Part shown: piece by piece, positions 1 through 8,357 of the stretch
How the letters are laid out: every line of letters begins with the position of its first letter
How positions within the stretch are numbered: the stretch's first letter is position 1
Origin: Halomontanus rarus
Lineage (GTDB): Archaea > Halobacteriota > Halobacteria > Halobacteriales > Natrialbaceae
Length of the DNA: 64,000 nt
NCBI RefSeq assembly: GCF_017357405.1
Contig: NZ_CP071597.1
Span: forward strand, 3,348,001 to 3,412,000
Reading direction: 5' to 3'
The notes under the pieces: generated by a model
Seen by the model: the letters and a program-made list of their open reading frames with translations, nothing else
What the model was told of the DNA's origin: nothing
Databases searched by the model: none
Program-made: the position numbers and the translations under genes

Positions 1-719
1 TCCGAGAGCGCGAGAACGGCGTCGGCGGCGGTCTCGGGACCGACTCGGTGGCCGGAACTGACGTACAGCGGGTTGACGTACCGGCTCGAGGACTCGTACT
101 GCTTGGTCTGGACGGCGTATCCGAGCAGAGTGCCCTCGGGAGCGTCGACCCGCTCGTTCGCCTCGATCGGGACTGTGGTTCCCGCCGGCAGGTTCTCGGT
201 GTCGTCCCGGGGCACGCCGCAGAGCAGGCTCTTCGCGACGCCGATGCTCGGCACGTCTCGGACGACGCCCATGTGGGTCGCGATGCCGGCCTGTCGGAAG
301 TGAATGCGGCCGCTGCCGTCGAAGAGATAGAGGTCCGGCTCGACGGACAGCTCCTCGAGCGCGTCTAAGATCGGCCGTCCCTCGCGAAAGGAGAGGAGGC
401 CGGGGATGTAGGGGATCTCGAGGGGCGTCACGGCGAAGACGCGTTCGATCACCTCGCCGGCTTGCATCGCGACGACGGCGCTGAGGGCGCGGTCGTCGTG
501 TTCGTTTTCACCGTCTAAGAGAAACGACTGATCGACGCCGGCGACGATCGGCGGTTCGCCGCCGGTGGCCGTCGCGGCGAGCGGGTTCGAGAGGGCCTCG
601 GGCTCGAGCGGCGGGTCGTCGTCTTCGAAGACCGCGACGTCGGCGATCTCGCGCTGGAGGGTTTCCATCTCCTCGCGCGAGAGCGTGGCGTCGGGTGCGA
701 GGTCGGGGCGCGGTGTCAT
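1..719 (-). CDS. nfi: Endonuclease V (deoxyinosine repair), 3' end outside window
   Basis: Endonuclease V nicks DNA one base 3' of deoxyinosine and so starts repair of deaminated adenine. The start codon is the ATG at 719-717. About 239 residues are visible and the C-terminus lies beyond base 1. Visible family motifs are GVDQSF (Asp63), the PYIPGLLSFREG block (Glu113), LFDGSGRIH (Asp134) and a late GVAKS (Lys163), which together carry the acidic metal site of the RNase H-like fold. The gene lies downstream of the rhomboid gene on the same strand, separated by about 118 bases that contain a heptamer repeat array, so co-transcription is possible but not shown. Identity is firm; only the truncated end is unknown. 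Confidence 0.93.
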   Translation of the reverse strand, partial: MTPRPDLAPDATLSREEMETLQREIADVAVFEDDDPPLEPEALSNPLAATATGGEPPIVAGVDQSFLLDGENEHDDRALSAVVAMQAGEVIERVFAVTPLEIPYIPGLLSFREGRPILDALEELSVEPDLYLFDGSGRIHFRQAGIATHMGVVRDVPSIGVAKSLLCGVPRDDTENLPAGTTVPIEANERVDAPEGTLLGYAVQTKQYESSSRYVNPLYVSSGHRVGPETAADAVLALS

Positions 720-770
720 CACCGAACGGAGGGTGCGCGCGAAAATCAGTGGTGGGGTTTCGTGAGAGCG

Positions 771-812
771 GTGAGCGGTGAACAGTGAATAGTGAACAGT
801 GAGCGGTGAGTG
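771..812. repeat. Tandem heptamer array (6 x 7 bp)
   Basis: Six consecutive 7-base units follow the pattern GTGARYR/GTGAGYG (GTGAGCG, GTGAACA, GTGAATA, GTGAACA, GTGAGCG, GTGAGTG). They fill the spacer between the rhomboid stop and the endonuclease V start. The order is nearly mirror-symmetric. No coding role is seen; it could be a slippage-prone spacer. Confidence 0.85.
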
Positions 813-837
813 GAGCGCAGGGAGTCGGCAGTCGAGA

Positions 838-1767
838 TCAGAACGGTCCGCGACCGCGTCCGGGCCCGCCCGGACCGCCGGGGCCGCCCGGGCCGCCACC
901 GCCCAACTGGAACTGGCTTTGCGTCCGAACGTTCCGCGTTCGTTTGACGTACTCCCCGTAGGCGAGGCCGACGAGGAGCCCGACGAGGTGGGCCGCGTGG
1001 GCGATATCGCCACCGCCACCGGTGCCGATGAAGAAGACGCTCACGACCGCGGTCCCGATCGTGAGCAGCCAGAGCGGGACCGGCAGAATGAAGTACAGGT
1101 AGACCTTGAGGCTCGGGTTCAGCACCGTCAGGACGCCCATGATCGCGAGTGCGGCACCGCTGGCACCGAGGACGCTCGAGGGGACACCCTGATAGATCGA
1201 GATGCCGACCTGACCGAGCCCGGCGAGGATACCGCTCACGACGAACAGCACCGCGAAATTGCGCGATCCGACGTACCGCTCGACGAGCGGCCCGAAGAAG
1301 AAGATCACGATACTGTTGAAGACGATGTGGAAGATGTTGACCGGACTGTGTGCGAAAATAGACGTGACCCACGTCCACACGTACTCGACGTTACCCGTCG
1401 AGAGGGAGAACAGGGCGCTGTGAAGCGACCCGCCGCCGACGAGCAGCGTGATCCACTGCGCCAAAAACGTCACCCACATGAGCGCGAGGAACGTGTACGT
1501 CATGTTCCCGCGGAAGTACGCCAGCGGCCCGCCCGGTCCCGTATCGATCGGGAGTTTCGAGGTGATACTCGAGGCTCTCGACGTTCCGCCGTCGTTGACG
1601 CTATCGTCGAACCCGCTGTCGAACACCCCGGACGGGTCGTTCCAGTTCTGCAGTCCCGTACAGTTGTGGTTCTCGGGCAACCGGTGTTCCCCACAGTAGG
1701 TGCCCCCGCAGTGCCGGCAGTTGTACGGCATGCTTTCGTCTTTCCCACACACGTCGCACTTGGCCAT
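838..1767 (-). CDS. AN1-type zinc finger / rhomboid intramembrane serine protease
   Basis: This 309-residue membrane protein probably cleaves other membrane proteins within the bilayer. Residues 1-36 form a Cys/His-rich AN1-like zinc finger (CDVC, CRHC, CGEH, HNC). A linker leads to about six membrane segments from residue 90 onward. Rhomboid motifs are visible: HIVFN (oxyanion Asn about 151), GASGA with nucleophile Ser203, and HAAH with catalytic His about 260. The C-terminus is a Gly/Pro-rich tail. Fusion of AN1 to rhomboid is familiar in haloarchaea; the finger may bind a partner on the cytoplasmic side (inference). The ATG at 1767 places the first zinc ligand at residue 4. Confidence 0.93.
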   Translation of the reverse strand: MAKCDVCGKDESMPYNCRHCGGTYCGEHRLPENHNCTGLQNWNDPSGVFDSGFDDSVNDGGTSRASSITSKLPIDTGPGGPLAYFRGNMTYTFLALMWVTFLAQWITLLVGGGSLHSALFSLSTGNVEYVWTWVTSIFAHSPVNIFHIVFNSIVIFFFGPLVERYVGSRNFAVLFVVSGILAGLGQVGISIYQGVPSSVLGASGAALAIMGVLTVLNPSLKVYLYFILPVPLWLLTIGTAVVSVFFIGTGGGGDIAHAAHLVGLLVGLAYGEYVKRTRNVRTQSQFQLGGGGPGGPGGPGGPGRGRGPF

Positions 1768-1857
1768 TGGCCGGGGGTATGTGGTCGACTGCTATGGGGT
1801 TTGGGGTTCTCTCGCTCGAGTCACGTCGCCGCAACCGGGCTACGGCGTGGGGGACGT

Positions 1858-1866
1858 ACATTTTTC
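1858..1866 (+). promoter_or_regulatory. Putative TATA box of the 1891 gene
   Basis: An A/T-rich ACATTTTTC lies about 28 bases before the ATG at 1891 in otherwise GC-rich sequence. This is the spacing expected for a leaderless haloarchaeal transcript. Confidence 0.45.
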
Positions 1867-1890
1867 CCGCCCGGACCCGCAGTTCGAGAC

Positions 1891-2331
1891 ATGAAACCGT
1901 ACGAGCGCAAGCAGCTGCTCGAGCGCGTCGAGCGCGAGGGGGCGACCGTCGGCGCGGACATTCCCGACCGGATCGAGGTTCAGGGCGAGGAGATCGATCT
2001 CCGGGAGTTCGTCTTCGAGATCAAGCGCCGCGAGACGATCCCCGCCGGCGAACGCGAGCGCGTCGAGCGGGCGAAGAAGAATTTGCGACGCGAGCGGGTC
2101 CAGCGCCTCGAGCGGATCGAGGAAGGTGACGTCACCCGGGCGGAAGGCGAGGAACTCGCCGGCAGCATCATCGGCATCGACCGGGCGCTCAACGCCCTCC
2201 AGAGCCTCGGACCGACGGATCTCGAGCGCGAGCAACAGGCTCAGCAGGCCGCCGACACGAAACGGTGGATGGGCTTCCTGAAGAAGGCGCTCGGTCGCGA
2301 CGACGACGCGTCCGCCCGGAGGGGACGGTAG
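1891..2331 (+). CDS. Conserved haloarchaeal protein (DUF5788-like), upstream of polX
   Basis: A soluble, highly charged protein of 146 residues, rich in Glu and Arg and probably helical, with coiled-coil potential between about residues 40 and 90. I recognise no catalytic motif. From memory it resembles the small haloarchaeal DUF5788 family, but this is not verified. Its TAG stop is immediately followed, with no spacer, by the ATG of polX at 2332, so the two genes are almost certainly co-transcribed and translationally coupled. A role linked to base-excision repair is only a guess from that neighbourhood. The start is supported by the TATA-like box about 28 bases upstream. Confidence 0.8.
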   Translation: MKPYERKQLLERVEREGATVGADIPDRIEVQGEEIDLREFVFEIKRRETIPAGERERVERAKKNLRRERVQRLERIEEGDVTRAEGEELAGSIIGIDRALNALQSLGPTDLEREQQAQQAADTKRWMGFLKKALGRDDDASARRGR

Positions 2332-4089
2332 ATGACGCGAGCGACCAACGCCGAACTCGCCGCCCGCTTCGAGGAGTTCGCGGACCTCCTCGAGGCCGAC
2401 GACGTCGAGTACAAGCCCCGCGCCTACCGCCGGGCAGCCGACGCGATCAAGGCCCACCCCGCCCCGCTCGCCGACCTCGTCGAGAGCGGCGACGAGGAGG
2501 CCCTCGACGACGTGGAGGGCGTCGGCGACGCCATCTCCTCGAAGATCGTCGAGTACGTCGAGACCGGCGAGATCGAGGAGCTCGAGGAACTGCGCGAGGA
2601 GCTGCCGGTCGACATCGTCGCCCTGACGCGGGTCGAAGGCGTCGGCCCCAAGACGGTCGGCACACTCTACCGCGAACTCGACGTTCGGACGCTCGACGAC
2701 CTCGAGGCCGCCGCCGAAGCGGGCGAGATTCGGGAGGTGAAGGGCTTCGGCGCGAAAACCGAGGAGAACATCCTCGAGAACGTCGAGTTCGCTCGAACCA
2801 TCGGCGAGCGCCAGTTGCTCGGCGAGGCGCGGCCGCTGGCCGACGACGTGCTGGCCTATCTCGAGTCCCTCGAGTCGGTCGAGCGCTGCGAGGTCGCCGG
2901 TTCGATCCGCCGGTGGCGCGAGACGATCGGCGACGTGGACGTCCTCGTCTCGAGCGACGCGAGCGAAGACGTCGTCGAGGCGTTCGTCGAGTGGAGTTCG
3001 GTCGACGACGAGATCGAATCCGGGCCGGAGAAGGCGAGCGTCCGCGTCGGCGACGTCCGCGTCGACCTGCGCGTGGTGGTTCCCGAGGAGTTCGGCGCCG
3101 CGTTGCAGTACTTCACGGGGAGCAAGGATCACAACGTCCGCCTGCGCAACTACGCGATCGATCGCGGGATGAAGTTGAACGAGTACGGGGCGTTCGACGT
3201 GTCCGCTGTGGACGATCCCGACGCCGGCCAGCGCGTCGGCGACCGCGTCGCCGGCGAGACGGAGGAGGGGATGTACGAGGCGCTCGGCCTCCCGTGGATG
3301 CCGCCCGAGTTGCGCGAGGACCGCGGCGAGATCGCCGCCGCGGCCGACGGGTCGCTGCCGGACCTCCTCACCCGCGCGGATATCCGCGGCGACCTCCACA
3401 CCCACACGGAGTGGTCCGACGGCAACAACACGATCGACGAGATGGTCGCCGCCGCCGAGGAGCAGGGCTACGACTACTACGCGATCGCCGACCACGCCGA
3501 GGGCCCCGGCGTCGTCGGCGGTATGGGCCTCTCGGACACCGAAATCTTAGAGCAAGTCGAGGCGATCCGCGAGACGAACGCCGCCAGCGAGATCGAGGTT
3601 CTCGCGGGGATCGAGGCCAATATCGACGCGGCGGGAGAGATCGGTCTCACGGACGCCGTCGTCGACGAACTCGACGTGATCGTCGCCTCGCCGCACAGCG
3701 CTCTCGACCAAAGCTCCGAGGAGGCGACCGAGCGCCTGCTCGCCGCGATCGAGAATCCGGCGGTGGACATCCTCGGCCACCCCAGCGGTCGGCTGCTCAA
3801 CCAGCGCGAGGGGCTCGCCTTCGACGCCGCGACCCTCGGCGAGGCCGCCGCCGAACACGGCACCGCACTCGAGGTCAACGCCAATCCCCACCGGCTCGAC
3901 CTCTGGGGCAGCGCCGTTCAGGCCGCCCTCGAGGAGGGGGCGACGATCGCCGTCGACACGGACGCGCACCGACCCGCGACGCTCGAGTTCGTTCGCTGGG
4001 GCGTCCACACCGCCCGTCGCGGGTGGGCGGAGCCGGCGGACGTGCTCAACACGTGGGAGCTCGAGGAGTTGCGGGCGTTCCTGCACTGA
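2332..4089 (+). CDS. polX: Family X DNA polymerase with PHP domain
   Basis: PolX fills short gaps during base-excision repair. The 585-residue protein has the normal bacterial/archaeal PolX order. N-terminal helix-hairpin-helix motifs come first (GVGDAISSK about 65, GVGPKTV about 105). The nucleotidyltransferase palm follows, with GSIRRWRE...GDVDVLV (about 187-205) and a later VDLRVV acid. From about 345 there is a PHP phosphoesterase domain: DLHTHTEWSDGNN, ADHAEG, GIEANI, HPSG and DTDAH. The metal ligands of both domains appear intact, so polymerase plus 3'-end processing activity is expected. It is directly fused in an operon to the 1891 gene. Confidence 0.96.
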   Translation: MTRATNAELAARFEEFADLLEADDVEYKPRAYRRAADAIKAHPAPLADLVESGDEEALDDVEGVGDAISSKIVEYVETGEIEELEELREELPVDIVALTRVEGVGPKTVGTLYRELDVRTLDDLEAAAEAGEIREVKGFGAKTEENILENVEFARTIGERQLLGEARPLADDVLAYLESLESVERCEVAGSIRRWRETIGDVDVLVSSDASEDVVEAFVEWSSVDDEIESGPEKASVRVGDVRVDLRVVVPEEFGAALQYFTGSKDHNVRLRNYAIDRGMKLNEYGAFDVSAVDDPDAGQRVGDRVAGETEEGMYEALGLPWMPPELREDRGEIAAAADGSLPDLLTRADIRGDLHTHTEWSDGNNTIDEMVAAAEEQGYDYYAIADHAEGPGVVGGMGLSDTEILEQVEAIRETNAASEIEVLAGIEANIDAAGEIGLTDAVVDELDVIVASPHSALDQSSEEATERLLAAIENPAVDILGHPSGRLLNQREGLAFDAATLGEAAAEHGTALEVNANPHRLDLWGSAVQAALEEGATIAVDTDAHRPATLEFVRWGVHTARRGWAEPADVLNTWELEELRAFLH

Positions 4090-4116
4090 GATCGCGTTTC
4101 AGTGTTGCGCACAGCG

Positions 4117-4176
4117 ACACGATTTCACCGACATCGACACGGCTTCACCGACACCGACACTGATCGTGCCGACACC
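4117..4176. repeat. Imperfect 20-bp tandem repeat
   Basis: Three head-to-tail 20-base units start at 4117, 4137 and 4157, each beginning ACAC. The first two differ at only three positions; the third is more diverged. They fill most of the spacer between polX and the Mut7-C gene. Confidence 0.6.
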
Positions 4177-4190
4177 ACCTACACGAAACC

Positions 4191-4748
4191 ATGCCCTTCC
4201 TCGTCGACGTCATGTGCGGCGGTCTCGTCTCCTACCTCCGAATGTGCGGCTACGACACCGCCTACGCCGGCGATCGGAACCTCGAAGCCGACGACGACCT
4301 CCTCGCGGTCGCCCGCAGTGAACGCCGGACGATCCTCACGCGAGACGTCGCACTGGCGGCGCGGGCCGAGGACGCGGATACGGGCGGGAACGCGGGCGCG
4401 GACGTGGACGCCATCCTCCTCGAGTCACTCGCGGTCGAAGATCAACTGGTAGAACTCGAGGAGGCGGGCGTCCGGCTGGAACTCGCCGACGAGCCGACCC
4501 GCTGCGGTCGGTGTAACGGGCGACTCGAGCGCGTGACCGAGACGCCGGACTCGACGCCCGAGTACGCACCCGACCCCGGCGAGGAACGCGTCTGGCGGTG
4601 TCGCGATTGCGGGCAGTGGTTCTGGACGGGGAGCCACTGGGATCGGGTTCGGGAGACGCTCGCTCGAGTCGGGAGTCGAACGGGAGGTGCGAACGGAACG
4701 GGGGCGCTCGAGACGGGCGCTGGCGCGGACGAAACGGACGGTCAGTAG
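4191..4748 (+). CDS. Mut7-C (PIN-like) RNase domain protein with zinc ribbon
   Basis: A 185-residue protein. The N-terminal half is a Mut7-C PIN-like fold, predicted to be a metal-dependent RNase: FLVDVMCGGL places Asp at position 6 near the start, and ILTRDVAL about residue 45 carries a second conserved acid. The C-terminal half has a zinc ribbon (CGRC about 105 and CRDC about 143), ending in the QWFWTGSHW signature typical of this family. The length fits. The tail is low-complexity Gly/Thr. It converges on and overlaps the PHP gene by seven bases (4742-4748). The cellular target is unknown; a role in RNA turnover or processing is an inference from the fold. Confidence 0.88.
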   Translation: MPFLVDVMCGGLVSYLRMCGYDTAYAGDRNLEADDDLLAVARSERRTILTRDVALAARAEDADTGGNAGADVDAILLESLAVEDQLVELEEAGVRLELADEPTRCGRCNGRLERVTETPDSTPEYAPDPGEERVWRCRDCGQWFWTGSHWDRVRETLARVGSRTGGANGTGALETGAGADETDGQ

Positions 4749-5512
4749 ACGGAGACGTCGTCGAACTTCCCGTCGTAGGCGATGTGATGGGGGTGGGTCG
4801 CCTCGATTCCCTGGAGGAAGAGCCGGTCGACCTTCTCCCACGTGTTCTCCCAGCCGAGGTGTGCGAGTTCGCACGCCGTCGTCTTCCACCGGGTGAAACC
4901 GGTGGCGGGGACGACGCGTCGCGGGGCACCCTCGCGCAGGGCGGTCACGAGATCGTCGGCCGATTCGATCCCGATGGCGGCGTCGAATGCGGTGTGGGAG
5001 ACGCCGACGGTCGACAGCAGGTGAGCGTACGAGGAGGCAACCGGTGGATAGTCGAATTGTGCGGCGAGTTCGCGGGCCCGTCGATCGTGCGGCGGGAGGT
5101 ACTTCGGATTGTGAATTTCGACGCCGTCGACCGTCTCGCGGTAGACCCGCAGATCGGATTCGGAGAGGCTGACGTTCAGAAACTCCGGATGGGGTGCGAG
5201 GACGGCGGCGTCCTGACGGTCGAATTCGACCATTGCGGCCTCGAGCGAGATGAAATCCGGTACCGGCTCCGAGAGGCCGATCGCGAGGACGTGTTTGCGG
5301 TCGCGCCACGAACCCGTGAAGACCTCGCGAGCGGGGATCACGAGCAGGTCGTCACTCGAGTAGCGTTCCGCTCGGGCCTGAATTTCGGGGAGTCGCGTGA
5401 AATGGGGGGCGTAGACGATGGCATCGAGGCCGGTCGCGACCGCTCGTTCGACGACGCGATCGTTCAGCACTTTGACGTGTGGGTCGACCCGAAACTCCTC
5501 GCTGGCAGTCAC
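4742..5512 (-). CDS. PHP-domain protein
   Basis: Predicted metal-dependent phosphoesterase of the PHP family, 256 residues from the GTG chosen here. VDPHVKV replaces the usual VDxHxHT opening. Later motifs are YAPHF, IPAREVFTG, LAPHPEFLNV and EIHNPK, with a C-terminal HPHH, so several His/Asp ligands remain although the first pair is atypical. I chose the GTG at 5512 because TTCATAAC lies about 28 bases upstream, as for a leaderless promoter, and the PHP fold begins eight residues later. An ATG at 5590 would add 26 residues. The substrate is unknown. It converges with the Mut7-C gene. Confidence 0.8.
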   Translation of the reverse strand: MTASEEFRVDPHVKVLNDRVVERAVATGLDAIVYAPHFTRLPEIQARAERYSSDDLLVIPAREVFTGSWRDRKHVLAIGLSEPVPDFISLEAAMVEFDRQDAAVLAPHPEFLNVSLSESDLRVYRETVDGVEIHNPKYLPPHDRRARELAAQFDYPPVASSYAHLLSTVGVSHTAFDAAIGIESADDLVTALREGAPRRVVPATGFTRWKTTACELAHLGWENTWEKVDRLFLQGIEATHPHHIAYDGKFDDVSVY

Positions 5513-5681
5513 GGCAGTGCCTTTCGAGAGTGGAGAGTTATGAATTCTGATTCGGACCCCGTCCGGCTCGTGTTCGATTTCGAGGAGCATCGTCGCGAAC
5601 GACGGTCGAGCCCCACGAGATTCTGACCAGGACGGATCGGCGAAAAGACCTTTACGCTCCCCGACCGATTCACCCGCAGGG

Positions 5682-5969
5682 ATGCCCTGGGAATGTGGAA
5701 TCGACGGCTGCGGGTCGGTCTTCGACGACGTCGAGTCGGCGATCGTCCACCAGGCGTCGAAACACGAACGCCTCGAGTGTAAAGTGTGCGGAACCGTCGT
5801 TCCGGACGGCTATCTCGCGATCCGCCACGCGTTCACCGAACACAGCCGTGCGGAGTACGTCCGCGCCTACGGGGCCAGTTCCGAAGACGTCCGCCAGCGC
5901 GAGGATCTCCTGGAGGAGGTCGAATCGATCGCGGACATGCGTTCGATTGCAACGCAGTTGAAACATTGA
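5682..5969 (+). CDS. Small C2H2/CxxC zinc-finger protein
   Basis: A 95-residue protein. Two candidate zinc sites are visible: CGIDGCGSVF followed by HQASKH (C2H2-like, residues 5-29), and CKVCG followed by HAFTEH (residues 33-56). The C-terminal third is a charged helix. Such short finger proteins are abundant in haloarchaea and are presumed nucleic-acid or partner-binding adaptors; no specific function is known to me. A TTTACG stretch about 30 bases before the ATG is a plausible promoter. It stands alone, facing spt5 tail to tail. Confidence 0.82.
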   Translation: MPWECGIDGCGSVFDDVESAIVHQASKHERLECKVCGTVVPDGYLAIRHAFTEHSRAEYVRAYGASSEDVRQREDLLEEVESIADMRSIATQLKH

Positions 5970-6015
5970 CATCAAGTCTCGACTGACGCTGCGGTCCCCG
6001 TACTGCGTCCGTCAC

Positions 6016-6083
6016 GTCGAATCCCGTTCTCGTCGGTTGTGATTCTTGCGTCTGTCGAATCCAGTTCTTGCCGGTTGTGATTC
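6016..6083. repeat. Direct repeat, 30-bp copies at 38-bp period
   Basis: Two copies at 6016-6045 and 6054-6083 match at 27 of 30 positions. They lie in the 230-base gap between the zinc-finger gene and the end of spt5; no gene is visible there. Confidence 0.75.
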
Positions 6084-6199
6084 CTCGAGAGTACCGGCGG
6101 TGGCAGTAGTACGAGAGGAAGTGATGACGGCGGTATTCCTGCGTGCGATCAATTTTCACGCCGTCACAGAGTGCCTCGAGAAAGAGAGAGGCTCTGGTC

Positions 6200-6637
6200 T
6201 TAGCGTTCTTCCGAGTCGAGCACGCGGATCTGGTCGCCACGTACCGTTACGGGAATGGGAACCGTCGCCTCGTACAGTTCGACCGTGACCTGATCTTTGC
6301 CTTCGTCGATGCGCTGGACCTGGGCTTTCTCGCCTTTGAACGGGCCGGCGATGAGTTCGACGATGTCGCCTTCGGCGATCCCTTCGACGTCCGGTTTGGG
6401 CGAGAGGAAGTGCTCTACCTCCGAGATGTCGCTCTCGCCGGGGACGATACTGCGGGCGTGGGGAATGTCCTCGAGTACGCGTTCGATCACGGCGTTGTTG
6501 TCGGCTTCGACCATCACGTAGGAGGTCAGCGAGTCCGGTGCCAGTGCGGCGTGGACCTCCGGTTCCTCGCGGTTGATGATCATGTCGGCGACGGTTCGCT
6601 CCTGGCTCGCGGTGGTTTTGACGGCGTAGATCGCCAT
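6200..6637 (-). CDS. spt5: Transcription elongation factor Spt5 (NusG family)
   Basis: Archaeal Spt5 binds the clamp of RNA polymerase to raise processivity and couples transcription to translation. This 145-residue protein has an NGN domain (about 1-85; [15 protein letters not shown] start, YVMVEAD core) and a C-terminal KOW domain (about 90-140; [20 protein letters not shown]). The length is typical. Its ATG overlaps the stop of secE in an ATGA arrangement, the conserved archaeal secE-spt5 pairing, so the two are translationally coupled. Confidence 0.97.
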   Translation of the reverse strand: MAIYAVKTTASQERTVADMIINREEPEVHAALAPDSLTSYVMVEADNNAVIERVLEDIPHARSIVPGESDISEVEHFLSPKPDVEGIAEGDIVELIAGPFKGEKAQVQRIDEGKDQVTVELYEATVPIPVTVRGDQIRVLDSEER

Positions 6638-6810
6638 CAGAACCCACCCGTGAGCAGGGCCATCGTGACACCGATCAGGAAGCCGATGAAGCCGACGAGC
6701 AGGATGCCAGCGCCGGCGATCTTCGACACCTGAAGGAATTCCTCTTGCGAGGGTGTCGTCGCCATCTTCAACACCCGAACGTACGAGGTGAGGTCGTACG
6801 GAACGTCCAT
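6637..6810 (-). CDS. secE: Preprotein translocase subunit SecE
   Basis: SecE clamps the SecY channel. This 57-residue protein has the archaeal form: a short amphipathic N-terminal helix ([16 protein letters not shown]) and one membrane segment (about 32-54, [14 protein letters not shown]). The ATG at 6810 gives the usual length, and an ATAAAAGG box lies about 35 bases upstream on the same strand. It is the first gene of secE-spt5. In many haloarchaea ftsZ1 precedes secE; here the upstream gene is gluconate dehydratase, with a hairpin array between. Confidence 0.95.
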   Translation of the reverse strand: MDVPYDLTSYVRVLKMATTPSQEEFLQVSKIAGAGILLVGFIGFLIGVTMALLTGGF

Positions 6811-6917
6811 TGTTATCTGTCTCTTTGCAACGCGGGACCTTTTATCTGTCTTTCTGTTGGCCGGGGCATCGACTCGAGTCGGAGCGGAGGAGGGAGGGAA
6901 ACGAAAAGCGGAGAACG

Positions 6918-6935
6918 AAGAAAAAAGAAAAAGAG
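6918..6935 (-). terminator. T-rich terminator tract, minus strand
   Basis: On the minus strand, two runs of five and six T separated by a C follow the hairpin array downstream of gluconate dehydratase and precede the secE promoter. Archaeal termination usually needs only such T-tracts. Confidence 0.5.
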
Positions 6936-6964
6936 TGGAGAGGCCGAATCGAACGACGACGCTA

Positions 6965-7130
6965 CTCTTCGTCAAACGACGCCGAGCACAGCTCAGCGAG
7001 CACGATGACGCTTGCGCTTCATCGAACACCGCAGAGCAAGCTCTGCGAGCCCGACGAGGCTCCACGAGTCCCGCCTCGTCGAACGACGCGAATCAAAGAT
7101 TCGCGAGCACGACGAAGCTCACGCTTCGTC
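6965..7130 (-). repeat. Array of alternating covarying stem-loops in the gluconate dehydratase 3' region
   Basis: Three type-A hairpins lie at 7111-7130, 7053-7080 and 7004-7023 (GAYGARGC arms). They alternate with three type-B hairpins at 7088-7104, 7031-7046 and 6981-6997 (7-base arms). The linkers are nearly constant (GAGCAC or GAGCCC, and GAACGAC-like). Arms differ between units but pairing is kept, for example GAATC/GATTC versus AGAGC/GCTCT in type B. The first type-A hairpin contains the dehydratase stop codon (7119-7121). This could be an mRNA 3' structure or a REP-like element cluster. Confidence 0.8.
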
Positions 7131-8357
7131 GAACAACGTCTCGCCCTCGACCATGTGCTCCTCGACGGCGTCCATGTCGAGCGTGACGCCGAGTCCCGGC
7201 TCCTCGGGGATTTCGATGTAGCCGTCCTCGATAACGTCCTCTTCGACGAGGTCCTCCCACCAGCCCAGCTCGTAGCTGTGGTACTCCACCGCCAGCGAGT
7301 TCGGCACCGCCGCGCCGACGTGGGCGCTGGCGACCGTCGCGACCGGCGAGGCGACGTTGTGCATCGCGACCGGCACGTAGTACATGTCCGCGAGGTCGGC
7401 GATCTTCTGCGTCTCGCGCATCCCGCCGACCTTCGGCATGTCGGGCGCGATGATGTCGACGGCCTGCTCCTCGAGCAGGCGGCGCTGGCCGTGCTTGCGG
7501 TAGACGTTCTCGCCGACGGTGATCGGCGTCGACGTCGACTGCGTGACTTCCTTCTGGACGTCGTGGTTCTCCGGCGGGACGGGGTCCTCGAGCCACCAGA
7601 TGTCGTACTCCTCCAGGCGCTTCGCGAGTCGCTTCGCGCTGCCGCCGGAGAAGGTCCAGTGACAGTCGAACGCGACGTCCGCCCGGGTGCCGACGCGCTC
7701 GGTGACTTTCTCGACGATTTCGGCCTTGTGTTCGATCTCGGGGTTCCGGAGGTGCCGGTTCGCGCGGTCCTTCTCGTGGCCGCTGGGCACGTCGAGGTCG
7801 AACTTCAGAGCGTCGTAGCCCAGTTCCTCGACGACGCGCTCGGCCTCGTCGGCGCAGGCGTCCGGATCGGCCTCTTCCTCGGTGTGGCAGTCACAGTAGA
7901 CCCGCATCTCGTCGCGGTACTTCCCGCCCAGCAGCTGGTAGGCCGGCAGATCGACGATCTTGCCAGTGAGATCGTGGAGGGCGATTTCGATGCCCGAGAT
8001 CGCAGTGACGGTGACGCCCGCGATCGAACCCTCGCCGGACATCTTCTGGACGAGGTGTTCAGTCAATCGGTCGATGTCCAGTGGATTCTCGCCGACCAGG
8101 AACGGCTTCATCCGCTCGATGAGTTCCGGAACGCCGGCACCCCAGTAGGCTTCGCCTGTGCCGACGATGCCGGCGTCGGTGTAGATTCGAACGAGCGTCC
8201 ACGGAAAGTTGCCGTCGATCATCGTCGTCTGGATGTCCGTGATCTCGACGTCGCGACCGCCGCCGCGTTCTCGAGTGACGTTCATCGTCTCCGCCGAGAG
8301 GTCTCGCATCGTATACTCGGCGTTCGGATCGTGTAGTTCGGAGTAATCGACTCCCAT
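7119..8357 (-). CDS. gad: D-gluconate dehydratase-type enolase-superfamily enzyme
   Basis: An enzyme of the mandelate racemase/muconate lactonizing branch of the enolase superfamily, 412 residues. It resembles the haloarchaeal gluconate dehydratase that makes 2-keto-3-deoxygluconate in the semiphosphorylative Entner-Doudoroff pathway. Visible signatures are the capping domain with GEAYWG, KFDLDV (catalytic Lys region about 190), the metal ligands DCHW, WLEDPVPP and GENVY, and MHNVASP near the C-terminus with the general-base His. The start at 8357 gives MGVDYSEL; a shorter Met (TMRDLS) is possible. Substrate assignment rests on remembered similarity, so another aldonic acid is possible. The stop codon sits inside a hairpin. 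Confidence 0.85.
   Translation of the reverse strand: MGVDYSELHDPNAEYTMRDLSAETMNVTRERGGGRDVEITDIQTTMIDGNFPWTLVRIYTDAGIVGTGEAYWGAGVPELIERMKPFLVGENPLDIDRLTEHLVQKMSGEGSIAGVTVTAISGIEIALHDLTGKIVDLPAYQLLGGKYRDEMRVYCDCHTEEEADPDACADEAERVVEELGYDALKFDLDVPSGHEKDRANRHLRNPEIEHKAEIVEKVTERVGTRADVAFDCHWTFSGGSAKRLAKRLEEYDIWWLEDPVPPENHDVQKEVTQSTSTPITVGENVYRKHGQRRLLEEQAVDIIAPDMPKVGGMRETQKIADLADMYYVPVAMHNVASPVATVASAHVGAAVPNSLAVEYHSYELGWWEDLVEEDVIEDGYIEIPEEPGLGVTLDMDAVEEHMVEGETLFDEA

Noticed and set aside
1840..4163. Long frames overlapping polX on both strands (551 and 632 codons)
   Set aside because: Compositional shadows of polX; no family motifs, no start signals.
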